Source: Melastoma dodecandrum (taxonomy: Eukaryota > Streptophyta > Magnoliopsida > Myrtales > Melastomataceae). Taken from it: a DNA stretch of 64,000 nucleotides. The stretch spans positions 806,001 through 870,000 of the forward strand of contig JARUPY010000538.1 of assembly GCA_029817715.1 (NCBI GenBank). Direction: 5' to 3'. The translations under genes and the position numbers were made by a program. The notes under the pieces are model-generated. The model was not told the origin of the DNA and did no database searches. It saw only the letters and a list, made by a program, of their open reading frames with translations. This document shows, piece by piece, positions 9,788 through 21,423 of the stretch (its first letter is position 1; every line of letters begins with the position of its first letter).

Positions 9788-12700
9788 TTACATGTATTGA
9801 CGGGAGCTAGAGCTCTTCCTGTAGATGCTCATGAACTTCGCCACAAACTCTGTTCAGAAGTCATCCCTAAATATTAGTCTGGGTCTGCAACCAATAGATT
9901 TGAGAAATTTTTCTGTAGCAACCTTTACCTTCAAGTTTCAGTAGAGCACTTGTTCCGTTTGGTAATCTCTTGTCCTGCCAATGTCAAAGAAACTTGCTCT
10001 TTTTGCACATTAAGTTTGAATTTAGCAGTTGAACTCGCTCAGAAACATTACAGACAGTACAACAGGCAAAGTCCTAAAAGTCGGGAGCAAAAAGGCAGAC
10101 TATTTCATGGCCAGGATGTTCCGAAGTACGGCTTTCGAAATAATTTGAGCATGGTCGCGTAAGTTTTGAGAAAGAGACTTACGTAGTAAGCATGCCAGTA
10201 ATAGAGTTCTCTCTTCGATCCTGCTTCCATCACTTTAAGAAACTGCTGCACGAGCATCTGTGATATGCACCAAAAGGGTCCTTTTTAAATTTTAAGGTTG
10301 ACATAGATGACTGCAACAACCTTAGTTTCAATGAGGCTCGCCTGGAGGATCAGCTTCGGATGCACAAAGTCCACCAGAAGCTTCTGAATCTTTCCCCGGA
10401 TGAAGAAAACCCTGCAGGAATCCGAAGGCATCAGGAAATTTTATGTGTCCGTGAAAGACTGGCAGATGTGCAATCTCAATGTGTACCTCTTCTGTGATGG
10501 ATCTGCGAGAATTTCGGTTGCAAGATCCATCACGACCTGCTCCCATCCCATTGGAATGGGTTGGCCATCCGCAAAAGGGTAGCTGTACATCAACGTCTGC
10601 ATTCTAAGATTTTGATCACATTAAGAAACATTTTGAAACTTTTCTGTTTGTCCAATAACCTGTGTGCTTTGCATGCCTCAAGAGCCATGATGGCCTTCCG
10701 AACATTTTGCTTCGATTTTCCGGCTATCTTTGCGGCGAAGCTCATCGGCAACTCGAAGTCTTCCTTCCTTCCTATCTGGATCAGTATTTCTATTATCTGC
10801 AGAAACTCATGCAAAGAAGCCGTGCATCTTAGGACTTTCTTTATATTCTTCATAGACCAATTCACAATGTTTTGATAGCCTGGACTTACCTCATGAGTGA
10901 TGGGAGCAGCGACATTGATTATTTTGCAGCGGCTCCTCACCGATTCAAGAATATTCACATCATCCTCACAGCAGATGATGAGCTTACAGACATCAGAATA
11001 ACAGTCAATGATCCACTTGAGCAAGTGTTGGATGGTCTCTGCGGCCTTATCCACTTGATAGAGCACAATAACTGCAGGCAGAACAGAGAATTGCACAACT
11101 TCAATTCAGGCAGATACAAACGAAAGGCCATCTCCCTAACCAGTTTTCATGTGATTGTCCATATCAACCTTTGTACTCCGGCTTCAAACCTATCCGACTA
11201 ACTTCTGGTGCAGCAGAGCGGCTGGCACTGATTTCCTTCACGATTGACATCAGGACGTGCCTCGAATTTGGCTCTTCCTTAACATTGAGCTCCACATGGT
11301 GTGAGCTTGTTGTTATCGGGACCCCTACTTGGATTGATCTCTCGTCCTGCCAATTCCGAGTACCATGAAACCAGTAATTCTTTTGCTAGCGGCTGAAAAT
11401 GTATTCCAACTTACAGAATCATACCTGGATGTTGAAATTCCTTAGCTCATGGCTCACCTGAGAGAAAGTAATGAAAAATTAGGATTCATCCTGGAGTGTT
11501 TGCCAATCCTAATATGAAGTTGGTAATTATGTACATTTTGAGCTTCATCTCCGTAAATCTCAAGGAGTAGTGCAGCAGTGAGAGCCCTTTTCCCTGCGCC
11601 GGGCGGGCCTTTGAACATGATATGGGGGCAAGAATCGGTTGAAACCTGGCGATTGAAATGTTTAAGTCCCCCAGTTGAGTACTTAAGCACATCAGAAGAT
11701 CTGAAAAGGCAGTTTTCTCGCTTACGAGTTTCTTGAGGAGCTGAGCCTCACGCTTGTGGCAGTGGAAACCATCCAGGGAACGAGGCTGATGCTTATCGGA
11801 CCAGAATTGCCTCAAGTGTTCGACTACGATGGCTCTCTCGATGAACGAGCTTTCATCAATGCGTCTGGGGGCTTCTGGTGAACTCGAGCTCCTACATCGG
11901 CCATTCCTCCTCATGCAATTTGTGAACCAAGTGTCCATCTGGTTTTTCCTCCGGCCATCCGTGAATTTCTGCATGCTTTCTGTCGTCCTCAGACTCGTGT
12001 CGCTAAACTTACTGTTCACTCTACCATGCATGTTGCTGCTTTGCCTGCTCATGATAGTGCTCGAAGTCATCAGTGCCTGCGATGTGATGGGTTTTGACGA
12101 AATTAGGCGTTGATTGAGCTCAGGCCTCCCATTTGAAGCATTACTCTCGAGCTGATTGTCTCTTGGTTTGGCAAATTTTTGGACCAGAGGGAAATTTCTA
12201 TTTGGTCCGTCATTCTTTGGTGGTGGCAATACGCCCTTCTTGTGTGCTAGTGCATTGACATCACGCGAAAAGAAAATATCACCCGCTTGGATGGATTCCG
12301 TGCTGTCGAGATTCAAGGTAACATGAGGATCTCTTTGGAGCTTCAAGCTTGCCACCATCTCATTAAGTTCTCCAATGGAAGGTTTCCTAGTGTGAGAAAT
12401 ATCCTGATGCTTCTTCGTGACACTCCTCGAGATCGGGGATGGCATCTGCTCATCCAGCCTCTCTTGATCCCTTGGTCGTTGTTTCGGGGCCGTAACTGAC
12501 CTCTGGCTGTAATTTGATCGCATGCTTGCTCTGCTGGCGTCTTCCCTGGTTGGTGTCCGACCATTCGGCTTCCGGGCGGACCTTGTGGCATCGTTGTCAT
12601 CATCGAATTCCTCTTCTTGAATCTCCATTCTGTACGGGGAGGCATACCTCCTCTGCTCCGGCTTCAGAGGCGGACTTACTCTTAAGTTCCTCCCTAAAAT

Positions 12701-13012
12701 GAAATTTTGTGTGATAGCACCGTCATCATCCAGCCGGGATTTGTACGGCGACTTGCTATTGTACCTGCGGCGGGCAGAAGTGGCCTCATATTTCCGGAAT
12801 GACCCTTCATGATCTCCCCTTGAGATCTGTCTTCTGTTCACCTTAAGGGGACTAGTGTTCTTCCGAGCAACATCACCTTCATCATCGTTGCGGTTCTGTA
12901 TTGGACTCTTGGATCCTGACACGACTTCAAACAGCTTCAATTCCCTCCGTGGCCGATCATTCCACTCGGTCTCAGTATCCGATGGCTCATATCCGCTCCT
13001 TCTCTGCTTCAT
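9788..13012 (-). CDS. RFC3-like clamp-loader AAA+ protein with long N-terminal extension
   Basis: Eleven exons (minus): 13012-11726, 11645-11535, 11457-11425, 11346-11169, 11071-10890, 10796-10660, 10582-10487, 10411-10342, 10257-10183, 9974-9929, 9849-9788. All phases agree, giving 758 residues. Residues 1 to about 390 are charged, Arg/Ser-rich and predicted disordered. Then [11 protein letters not shown], a Walker [11 protein letters not shown] (residues 440-449, Arg where most ATPases have Ser/Thr), VIVLYQVDK in place of a Walker B DEAD box, the sensor-like VRSRC, and a C-terminal RFC3-type collar ending [13 protein letters not shown]. Canonical RFC3 also has a modified P-loop, so this looks like an RFC3 relative and not an active DEAD-box loader. 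Family role: ATP-dependent loading of sliding clamps on DNA; its specific job is not known to me. The intron after LILQ seems to use a GC donor (10341). Canonical plant RFC3 lacks the extension, so this is a separate paralogue. Confidence 0.85.
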
Positions 13013-15259
13013 TTCACACTAAAAGAACAAAGCTTAGTACAATGCGGACCTTAAAACGGATTGGGGTAATTGAAATGAGGTCTGGAATTCCGACAGTGTT
13101 AAAGACGAGGCACTAGATTATCACGAAGTGTGGTGTGTCAGTGACACAAGAACACGGGTCAGATTAGGGAAGCTGTTACAGCTCGATCACAGCTATGGAT
13201 GTATAAAACAATGTCCCACGTAATGTCAAAAGTAAGCATCTGCTGGACGGTATTCTTACGAGTCCTTCGGCGTAGAAAACAATGACATTTAACGCGTTTT
13301 AATTGTACATGAGAGCACATAGGCGCCCTAGCCATCACAGTATAAACCAACACCAGATTCAGATTCAAATTCCACCGAGAGAGGAATATTTGTGTGGGGG
13401 GAGGGGCGTCCAACACAGGACAAAGCGTCGTTAAATAGGCTCCATCCTTGTTCAGAGATGAACCTCAGCTCGGCGGGACTCGTGGAGCCGGAATAGAATA
13501 TGTTAACGAGAGCTATAACAACAACCACAATCAAATCAGTACAACTTCACCCCAAAAACATGGGTGCATAAAATAAAAAATCTTCCTCGATGAAGGCGTG
13601 GATGCACATTCCAAGAACAAGAACAAACAACCGGGCGAGGAAGTTTCCGTCAGAAAACGAGGAAAAGAATTCATGTCAGTTGTGATCGATGACAATAACC
13701 ATTCATCCGGCTGTCCTATATTGTCCAGTGATCACTAGGACAAAACCACCATCGATCTGAAAGACTCATGGAGGAAGCCAAACATGAAGAAAATGAAGTT
13801 GGATAGCAGAATTGAGCTGAAATTACAGCACACAAATTGAAATTAAAAAAAAAACTCTTGATCTTAGTCTTCCAGCAGTTCTCACATTCCGGGTCGCGAT
13901 TCTTAAATGTGATCTTTTGCGAGGATGTATTCTCTTCATTTGGTGACCTATTAAATTGGTTTGTAGGGTGAAAATTTTCAGAGAAAGAATGGTGGGGGAA
14001 GGAAATGAATTCAGCGGGTGTTTTTCATGGGAAGAGCCCAGGTAAATAAACACAAAACTAATACTCTCTACATCCTGCATAAATCTGGAGAGGAACCTCT
14101 TCTACCCAGATCAAAAGGGGAAGGCATAAATTAGACGTCATGCCCCAGAAGGAAAATATGTATTCTTTGTTTTGGTTGTGGGTGTTCTTGTCTGTCCTGT
14201 GATTGCCTGCCTGATGCTGAACCGGAGAACATTTTGATGGTAATCCAGCCGTGACTTTGGAGCTAAAAGATGATCCATACATTCCAGCAATGTGGGATTT
14301 CGGCTTTAAAGCTTTATGTAAGGTAAATGTCGGTTTTAGGTGCACATTTTGCCACTAAATGCTTCTGTGGAGATCAATGGGGCTCCTCTTGCTCAGTGAC
14401 ACTTGCTACATTGATCCCTCTAACTCTTCTCTGTTATTCCCTGTTTTATAAGGATATTCTTAAAGAGAACAAGTCTCTCCACGGAGTTGGTCGTTACCAA
14501 CAGTCACACGAAACCATTTTCGTTTACCACAGCTTTGAACACATACTTTAGTCTGAAGAGAAATACTTCCAGGGACATTTTAGCTAACTCGGATTTTTTG
14601 ATATCTCAGTTTATGATCTCAAAAGCTATTGAATACCAGAGACAATCAGTTTGGATATCAAAATGCTCATGTGGTTCTTTCCGAAATTAATATTGCAGCT
14701 TTTACAGGCTTCAGTTCCAGGAGCTGTATGTAGTTAAGGGTGGTCTGAAGGGACGGAGACGCTGAATAAAGAATGATCGAGATCCTAAGGGACAGAGGAC
14801 AAGGTTTGTCCTCAACTCTTTGGGTCTTTTACTTATGTATGTGCATAGTTACATGTGCTCGATGTGTAACCAACCACAGCCTATGAAAATGGTTATTGGT
14901 GGGGGAGGGAGGGCTAAGTCTGGTTACGGGAATTATGAGGACAAAATGTCACACACTCGAATCTGACTTGATTAAAAATGTCTGCGAAAGCAGAGAGGTG
15001 GTGGCGGTGGCGAACTTCCTTGTATTTGTGGACTGCATATTCCTCCAGTGAGCTATATCTGGAGAATGGATTGGGGGACACCCTATCGATCCAGAATACC
15101 AAGTAACTGCCCATGGTTTTCTGTCCTGCTGATATCTTGTTCTGATATTCCCACGCTTCATGTATTGAGGTGTATTGAAACCATGCCTACGAATGCGAGG
15201 TAGAATAAGAAGCCGACGTTATCATGGGTAATTTCACCTCATACTCTCTATGAGCCACT
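13013..15259. other. spacer between the RFC3-like and PPR genes
   Basis: Holds the 5' flank of the RFC3-like gene (about 13013-13550) and the 3' flank of the PPR gene (about 14900-15259). A 95-codon minus-strand frame at 14058-14345 is unrecognised. No coding or RNA gene can be supported. Confidence 0.4.
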
Positions 15260-17104
15260 TCACCAGTAGTCTCTGCAACTGCAGGCTCCATTCGTGAAAT
15301 GGTGGAAACGAATCCGATCTCGCATTACAATCTCACGCCAATAAATCTTTGAGATCATCTTCATGACCCTGTGGCAGTCTTCGCAGACACGGAGGTTCTT
15401 GAATATTCGTATGGTTGTCCCCGGTTTGGTACTGATCAAACCGAAACAAAGGGCCAGTTTCTCACTGTGCCGTTCTATCGCGGCCTTTTTCTCGTCGTCG
15501 TCCAGGTCAAGAAGTAGATCCCTTAGCGCCGGCTTGTATCCTTCTTTCCTTAGTCTCTCAGTAGTGTGAATCCACATCTCGTTAATATCTTTCATTCTCG
15601 GGTGTGACTGATCCCCGGCAAAAAATTCGTGAACAATGCCATCAACCGTGATGCTGCTGCATCCCCTGTCCTTTATCACTCCCTCCTCTTTCATCTTCAT
15701 CCTTATTCGGGCAGCTTCTTCCCAGTCTCCTGCTGCTGCAGAAATACTTGCCGCATGAATGTATCTTCCCCCATGCCCCGGGTCCTTTCTGATAAGTTCA
15801 CCTGCGATCTCTCTCGCCTTCTCAGTTTTTCCATGTAATCGACATGCATTTAGTAGGGCACCTAAAACTGCAGCATTGGGTTCGAAAGGCATCGATTTGA
15901 CCACCTTACAAGCTTCATCGAGCAATCCTACTCTGCCGAAGAGGTCCACCAAGCACCCATAGTGCTCCATAGTTGGCTTAAAGCCATGAACTGAGCTGAT
16001 ACTTATGAAGATCGACTTCCCTTCTTCAACCAGACCTATGTGGCTACAAGCGCTCAAAACTGCCGTTAGTGTGGCTGCATTGGGCTTGATGCCAGATTCT
16101 TGCATTTCTGCAAACAAATTGATCGCATCTCTTGCCCGACCGTGAGTTGCAAAACATGAGATCATGGCCGTCCATATAGGAACCAATCTATTTCGTGATC
16201 TTCTGAAGATATTGAAAGCTTTTTCTAGTTCACCGCACTTCGCATACATATCTACTAGAGCGCAATCCACTTCAGGGTCTGTACAGATTCTTTTTCTCTC
16301 AATGTAAGCATGAATCCATTTGCCTTGCTCTGCTGCTCTGAGATGAGCGCATGCCGAAAGCGCGGTCGCCAAGGCCACGTTATCCGGTTCGACCCCTTCC
16401 ATCAGCATTTCCTTGAACAAGTTAAGTCCCTCCTGGTCGAGTCCTCCATGAATGAACCCAGATATCATCGACGTCCATGACACGATATTCCTTTTCGGCA
16501 TCTCCCGGAATACTTGAAAGGCCATCTCTACCTCGCCGTGCTTGGCAAAGCCGTCGATGATGGAGTTCCAAGAGATGATGTCACTTACAGGAGCGGCTTC
16601 AAAGACGGCAACTGCATCGTCCATCCTGCCAGATACAGCGTAGGCGTGAATGAGGGAATTGATCACAAACAAATCCGAATCGAATCCGGTCTTCAAGATG
16701 CAGCAGTGAACAGGCATCGTCCCCTTGGGAGGGGGCAGCTTCGTGCAGGCTCGCAGAAGGAAAGGGAAGGTGTAGGCATTTGGAGGGAAGAAGTCGGAGA
16801 CCATCCGGTTGTACAGAGCCATGGCTTCTGCAGGGCAGTTGCTCGCGGAATATGCCCTGATCATGGTGTTCCACATGAGGGTGTTTGCTTTCCGTATTTG
16901 ATCGAACAGTGACTGGGCGTACAAGAGGTTGTCCATAGCAGGCGACGAAGTGCAAATGGCGGTTAAGAGCCTGCTGAGAGGGACGGGGTCGAAGACGAGC
17001 CCCGTCTTGAGCATGGTGGCGTGGATCTGCTCGGCACGATGGACGTCAGAGCAGGCGTCGAGGAGAGACAGGGTGTGGGTACGAATCGCCGTGATGGAAT
17101 ACAT
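15260..17104 (-). CDS. PLS-class pentatricopeptide repeat protein with E and DYW domains
   Basis: One uninterrupted 614-residue frame, typical of intronless plant PPR genes. These proteins bind organellar RNA, one repeat per base, and DYW members carry out C-to-U editing in chloroplasts or mitochondria. Repeats of the P, L and S types run from about residue 75 to 430 (for example NTLMWNTMIRAYSAS, NIVSWTSMISGFIHGG, PIWTAMISCFATHG). An E region follows (EPNAAVLGALLNACRLHGK, then GCSSITVDG near the PG box), and the DYW deaminase has the zinc/active-site HSEKLA and the CEDCH motif, ending CSCRDYW. All deaminase residues that I can check are present. The N-terminus lacks an obvious strong targeting peptide, so location is uncertain. 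The editing site cannot be deduced here. Confidence 0.93.
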   Translation of the reverse strand: MYSITAIRTHTLSLLDACSDVHRAEQIHATMLKTGLVFDPVPLSRLLTAICTSSPAMDNLLYAQSLFDQIRKANTLMWNTMIRAYSASNCPAEAMALYNRMVSDFFPPNAYTFPFLLRACTKLPPPKGTMPVHCCILKTGFDSDLFVINSLIHAYAVSGRMDDAVAVFEAAPVSDIISWNSIIDGFAKHGEVEMAFQVFREMPKRNIVSWTSMISGFIHGGLDQEGLNLFKEMLMEGVEPDNVALATALSACAHLRAAEQGKWIHAYIERKRICTDPEVDCALVDMYAKCGELEKAFNIFRRSRNRLVPIWTAMISCFATHGRARDAINLFAEMQESGIKPNAATLTAVLSACSHIGLVEEGKSIFISISSVHGFKPTMEHYGCLVDLFGRVGLLDEACKVVKSMPFEPNAAVLGALLNACRLHGKTEKAREIAGELIRKDPGHGGRYIHAASISAAAGDWEEAARIRMKMKEEGVIKDRGCSSITVDGIVHEFFAGDQSHPRMKDINEMWIHTTERLRKEGYKPALRDLLLDLDDDEKKAAIERHSEKLALCFGLISTKPGTTIRIFKNLRVCEDCHRVMKMISKIYWREIVMRDRIRFHHFTNGACSCRDYW

Positions 17105-19735
17105 TTGGGAGTGGGTAATGAAGAGAAGCTGACCACCCCAGTTCCTTTTTTGAAGATAAGGTCAACTGAATTCGTTTGTGTTACCCTGCCTGCTGGGAAT
17201 TTCCAGATTCCACCGTGTTTCTTTTTCCTTAATAATAATAATAATTTATATTTTAACCACTGCCGGCAAAACCCTTCTTACATAAATTTCCTTTTCTTTT
17301 GGAGCATACTAAATTCAGGGAATTTTTTTTAATTCCAAATCTAAAATTATAATTTGCAACTAACATAAAAACTCGTTGTTTATAAAAATTTTATACAGCT
17401 CAAACTCTCGTGGATGCTTAACAAAATTTGGAAAATTACTCAACCAGCACCAATCTTTTTCCTAGTCTCAACAAATATTAGGAACTTTTTTCAATACAAG
17501 CCGAGAAAAATTGGTCCATAAATCGTCTAAAATTAGTTGAAGCAATCGTTGCTTGATTCGATTTTTTTTAATTTCATAAATTTTGTATATTCAATAATAA
17601 TTTTTTGTTGTTGTTCGTCCGACTAATTCGGACTCTCGATCCAAGTAGCACACCGATTTCACTATTTCCAAATAGTAAACATAGTAATAAATTTTATAAC
17701 AAAGGAACTTGTATAAGTAATCTTATATTTCCAAATTTTTGTAAAACTTTTGAAAATGTCATAAATATTGCAACCAATTTGCCTAAAAACATTTGAAGTT
17801 TATGGCTGATACTTTTCATAAACTTCTTATATATTTATGTCAAGAATTTCTTATTTACAATGTTAATTACTTAGTCGAATTTAAGGTATTCTGTCAAAGG
17901 TCGAAGATATTTTATAAAAAAATAATTTATAAATAATACTAATTAGGAATTCTGCAATTTACAAATTATATGAGAGAATTTTTAGATATATAATTGTTCA
18001 AAATAAAAAATACGCAAATTTGTTTCTTACCTTCATAAAATTTCAAAACCTTGGTAAATTACATTGAGGGTTCTTCTATAGTTTTGTAAATTCTATAAAA
18101 TGCTTGTATTCTCCAAAAAAAAAAATAAAAAGTTTGTAAATGTTTATTATAGTTTGTAATTTCTATAAAGTCAGTTGTTGAGTAGCCTTTAAAGCTGCTG
18201 TGCTTGTTTTTTGAGGAAAATGAATGAAAGGAAAACCAACGCTAGTGAATTCTTGTGCGATAAATGTGATCACTGATTGATAATTTACTTCGTTATGAAA
18301 TAATGTGTGATATTTTGATTATTACAAATGTGAGTAATTCATATTTCAGTATATCAAATTTCTAAATACTAAAATATCAATTATTTGAGGCCTAAAAATT
18401 ATAGATTCTGATCTCACTACCAAATTTAAATTTTGGTAATTCTGTAAATTACCAAATTTTATTTCGGTAATCTGGTATGAATGACTGATATTATCCTCTC
18501 GCTGGGATCTGAATGCTCTATCGCTGACCCCTTTTATGTTCTTTCAGACAATAACAATGTAAGAGACGAGAAACACCACACAAGATGGACGACATGATGG
18601 AGCATGTGGTTTAATTTGATGCAAAAGGAGAACCTTACCAGGGCTAGTGCATTATACACCCATCATCACATCACAATTCAGCATCCATTATGATATAATA
18701 AACAATACCATTATAAAGGGGGAAGGATATAATAAACAATTCCGTTATAGAGGGCGGAGGGGACATGAGCATAAATCAAACACTCGAGCGTCAAAATCCT
18801 AATTCATCTTGAAGAGATAAATAAAAAATCTCAATGCAAAAAACGCAGAAAAGCCACTCTTCCAACGAGGGAAAGCCCGAGAGAGAGGTGTTGTCGGCAA
18901 TGGAGGCGGGGTGTGGCAAGGGTGGCTGGCAAGATTTGTGACAACGTCGGGCCTAATGCGTTTTTTTTTTAACCCATTATCAAACGATGGCCCAAAATAA
19001 TTTTGCATAGGCCTAAAGTAAAGTCGATATTTGCTTAAATATCGATTTTTTTTACACCGATCCCAAATTCGAATACCAATTTATTGAAATTTTTCTCTCA
19101 ATCCCGAATCTAAGTTACCAAATACCGATTCCAAAATTATGAAATTTTAGAATTTCGTAGTTAGAAACGCTATACCTAAAATTTTGTTCGATCATTAATT
19201 TTTAGCCCCCTTTCAATCTAGAAACAAACTCGTGAGCTTTTTATTTGAGGCTGGTAATACTTAACAGAATTTCGTGTTGTTAAGGTATTGCGGAATGAAA
19301 AAGGAGGAGGAATGAAAAGCGAGAGAAAATAAACGAGAGAGAATTAAGGAAAGAAAAAGTGAGATTCTTCCTTGATTTCAATCGAATTGGTACAACTAAT
19401 TTACAAATCCTTTTAGGGATAATAATAAAGAAAGTGAAAGAGTCTGACAAACCAAGAGTCATATTCATTGAGTGACGCTTACTTTCACGTTAAATATTCT
19501 TAATAATATATTCAAATATTTAATATCTGGCAATTACTAGAAACATGGCATGGGCCGATCTTCATTCCCGATTGTTTCGGAACGGGGCTACAGGCAACTG
19601 GGCTTCCAATGATTTCTAGAAGACGATATTATTAATAATTATTTCGCATATAATCTGAATCAGGACCACACCATTCCCATGTGGAACGGTCGAACGTATT
19701 TATTAAACCTTGAATGTCTTTCGTCTTTTAGACGA
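17105..19735. other. AT-rich spacer between the PPR and P450 genes
   Basis: No gene supported. Very AT-rich from 17220 to 18480, with a SINE fragment at 17611-17660. A slightly GC-richer patch at 18780-18960 shows no convincing frame. The end near 19735 should contain the P450 3' UTR. Confidence 0.4.
17611..17660 (-). mobile_element. fragment of the SINE family seen at 5.0 kb
   Basis: cgtccgactaattcggactc followed by a decayed match corresponds to the body segment at about 5049-5085 of the intact SINE, in the same orientation. The head with the polymerase III boxes is not recognisable. Confidence 0.5.
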
Positions 19736-21345
19736 TCAATCCAGCAGACGATAATGTGGAATCAAGCACAACGGATTCGCTCTCGGCACCGATAGTCCGA
19801 ATTGCTCACTCATGTCAATATCCCCTGGCGACATCCCCTTAGGCATTTCCCAGTCGAAGCAGTGTACCAACTGTGCTATAGTTAGCTTGACCATCGCCAG
19901 ACCCATGTTCATCCCTGGACAGGACCTCCTTCCAGATCCGAATGGCAAGAACTCGAAGTTGCGTCCCCTCAAATCCACCTGCAGGCCTTGGAACCTCTCT
20001 GGACGGAATACCTCTGCGTCGGTCGACCATGCATCAGGGTCTCGTCCTATTGCCCACACGTTAACCATAACCCTGGCCCCTTTCGGCACTAAGTAGCCAT
20101 CCACTACTATATCCTCAAAGGACTCATGAGGGGCCAATAGTGGGCCTGGGGGATGCAACCTCAATGTTTCCTTCACCACCATATCCAGATATCCCAGTTT
20201 CGGAATATCAGATTCCTCGACCATGCGTTTCTTCCCAACTACCTCTTCCATCTCGTCCTGGAGACGTTTCAGCACTCCTGGGTTTCCTATCATCTCTGAT
20301 AAAGCCCAATCTACAGTGGTTGATGTCGTTTCGATTCCACCAGTAATCATGTCTAACATTATCGCGTTGATGCTAGTCCGATCTACGACATGCTCAGGCA
20401 TCCCATCTTTGGCCATCTTGCGTGCAGGTTTGTTCATTTGCGCAAGCAATATATCCACAAAATTTTGGTCGCACGTGGAAGGGGCAGCTTGTTCATGACC
20501 ACTGATTATGGCGTCCAGCTTTTTATTTAACAACTCGTTCAGTTCCTTTGCACGTCGACCTAATCCCTAAAAGCAAGAGACGTGGGGTTAAAAGTTTTAG
20601 GGTATAATTTAGAGGGTTCCCCCAGAAAAACCTTTTTAAGGTTCCACTCAATTACCTGTAGATCAAATGGCCGAAAGATTGGTATATAATCTCCAATGTT
20701 GAACGTTCCAACCAGGTGGAGCAAATCGCGAGTAGTCTCTCCCAGCTCAAACCCTTTCCTCTTCCCATCATCACACCTCGTCACCAGATGACAAACCAAC
20801 TCCTCCATTGAATCTGCCAAAACCCGGGTTATGTCTTCGGCATGGATATTGTTGTCCTTCTCCCACCTCCTCAAACCGTCGACCATCTTCATGAGGACCT
20901 CTTGCCTGGACTTGCCTAACTCCTTCACTTTTGCATCAGTCAACAGCTCCTGAGTGCATAGCCTCCTCATGTGCCTCCAGTACGAATTGCTCGGTGACAA
21001 TAACATGCTGTTCTGCCACTGGGGAATGAGCTTGAGGATACCAAACCTTGGACGGGATGAGAACACTGCATCGTGGGTCTTCAGGAACAACTCCGCAGCA
21101 CGTGGAGATGAGACGACTACCGTAGGAACATTTCCCAGGTAGATGAGCATGATGGGGCCATAGGTGCGGGAAAGGTTGCGGAGCTGTTGAGGAAGGTGGG
21201 TTAGTTGGTGGAGGTTGCCGATCATTGGCAGAGGTAGAGGACCAGGGGGGAGATGACGGAGGCCGTGGTTGAGGAGGCGGACGAGGTGATGCAGGCTAAA
21301 GAAGAGGACGATGATCATGACGACGACAGAGAAAGCGTATTCCAT
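19736..21345 (-). CDS. cytochrome P450, CYP71 clan (CYP71/CYP736-like)
   Basis: Two exons, 21345-20656 and 20566-19736, joined in phase 0 to 506 residues. The single intron position is the one common in A-type plant P450s. An N-terminal membrane anchor (residues 3-20) is followed by the PPGP hinge (33-36). The I-helix oxygen-binding motif reads GGIETTS, the K-helix ExxR is in KETLRLHPPG, the PERF motif is FRPERF, and the haem loop is FLPFGSGRRSCPG with the ligand Cys446. All catalytic motifs are intact. ER-bound monooxygenase using NADPH via P450 reductase; substrate unknown. DYIPIFRPFDLQ before the intron resembles CYP736/CYP71 members. An in-frame ATG 26 codons upstream (21423) is rejected because it lies above the TATA box at 21408-21415 and would bury the anchor. 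Confidence 0.93.
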
Positions 21346-21407
21346 GTTTTTTTTTTTAATGTGACCTGGGGTTGAAAGGGCGTTTTCTATTGGGGTGATT
21401 GTCGTTA

Positions 21408-21415
21408 TATTTATA
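21408..21415 (-). promoter_or_regulatory. TATA box of the P450 gene
   Basis: TATAAATA on the minus strand, 63 bases upstream of the chosen ATG at 21345. The spacing leaves about 30 bases of 5' UTR and supports that start. Confidence 0.6.
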
Positions 21416-21423
21416 AGGGACAC

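Noticed and set aside
11486..11725. Extension of the RFC3-like exon 1 frame to 11486
   Set aside because: It reads through a donor AAACTC|GTAAGC and loses the Walker A exon, which is in another frame.
21346..21423. Upstream in-frame start of the P450
   Set aside because: It lies above the TATA box and places a 26-residue segment with a Lys run before the membrane anchor.
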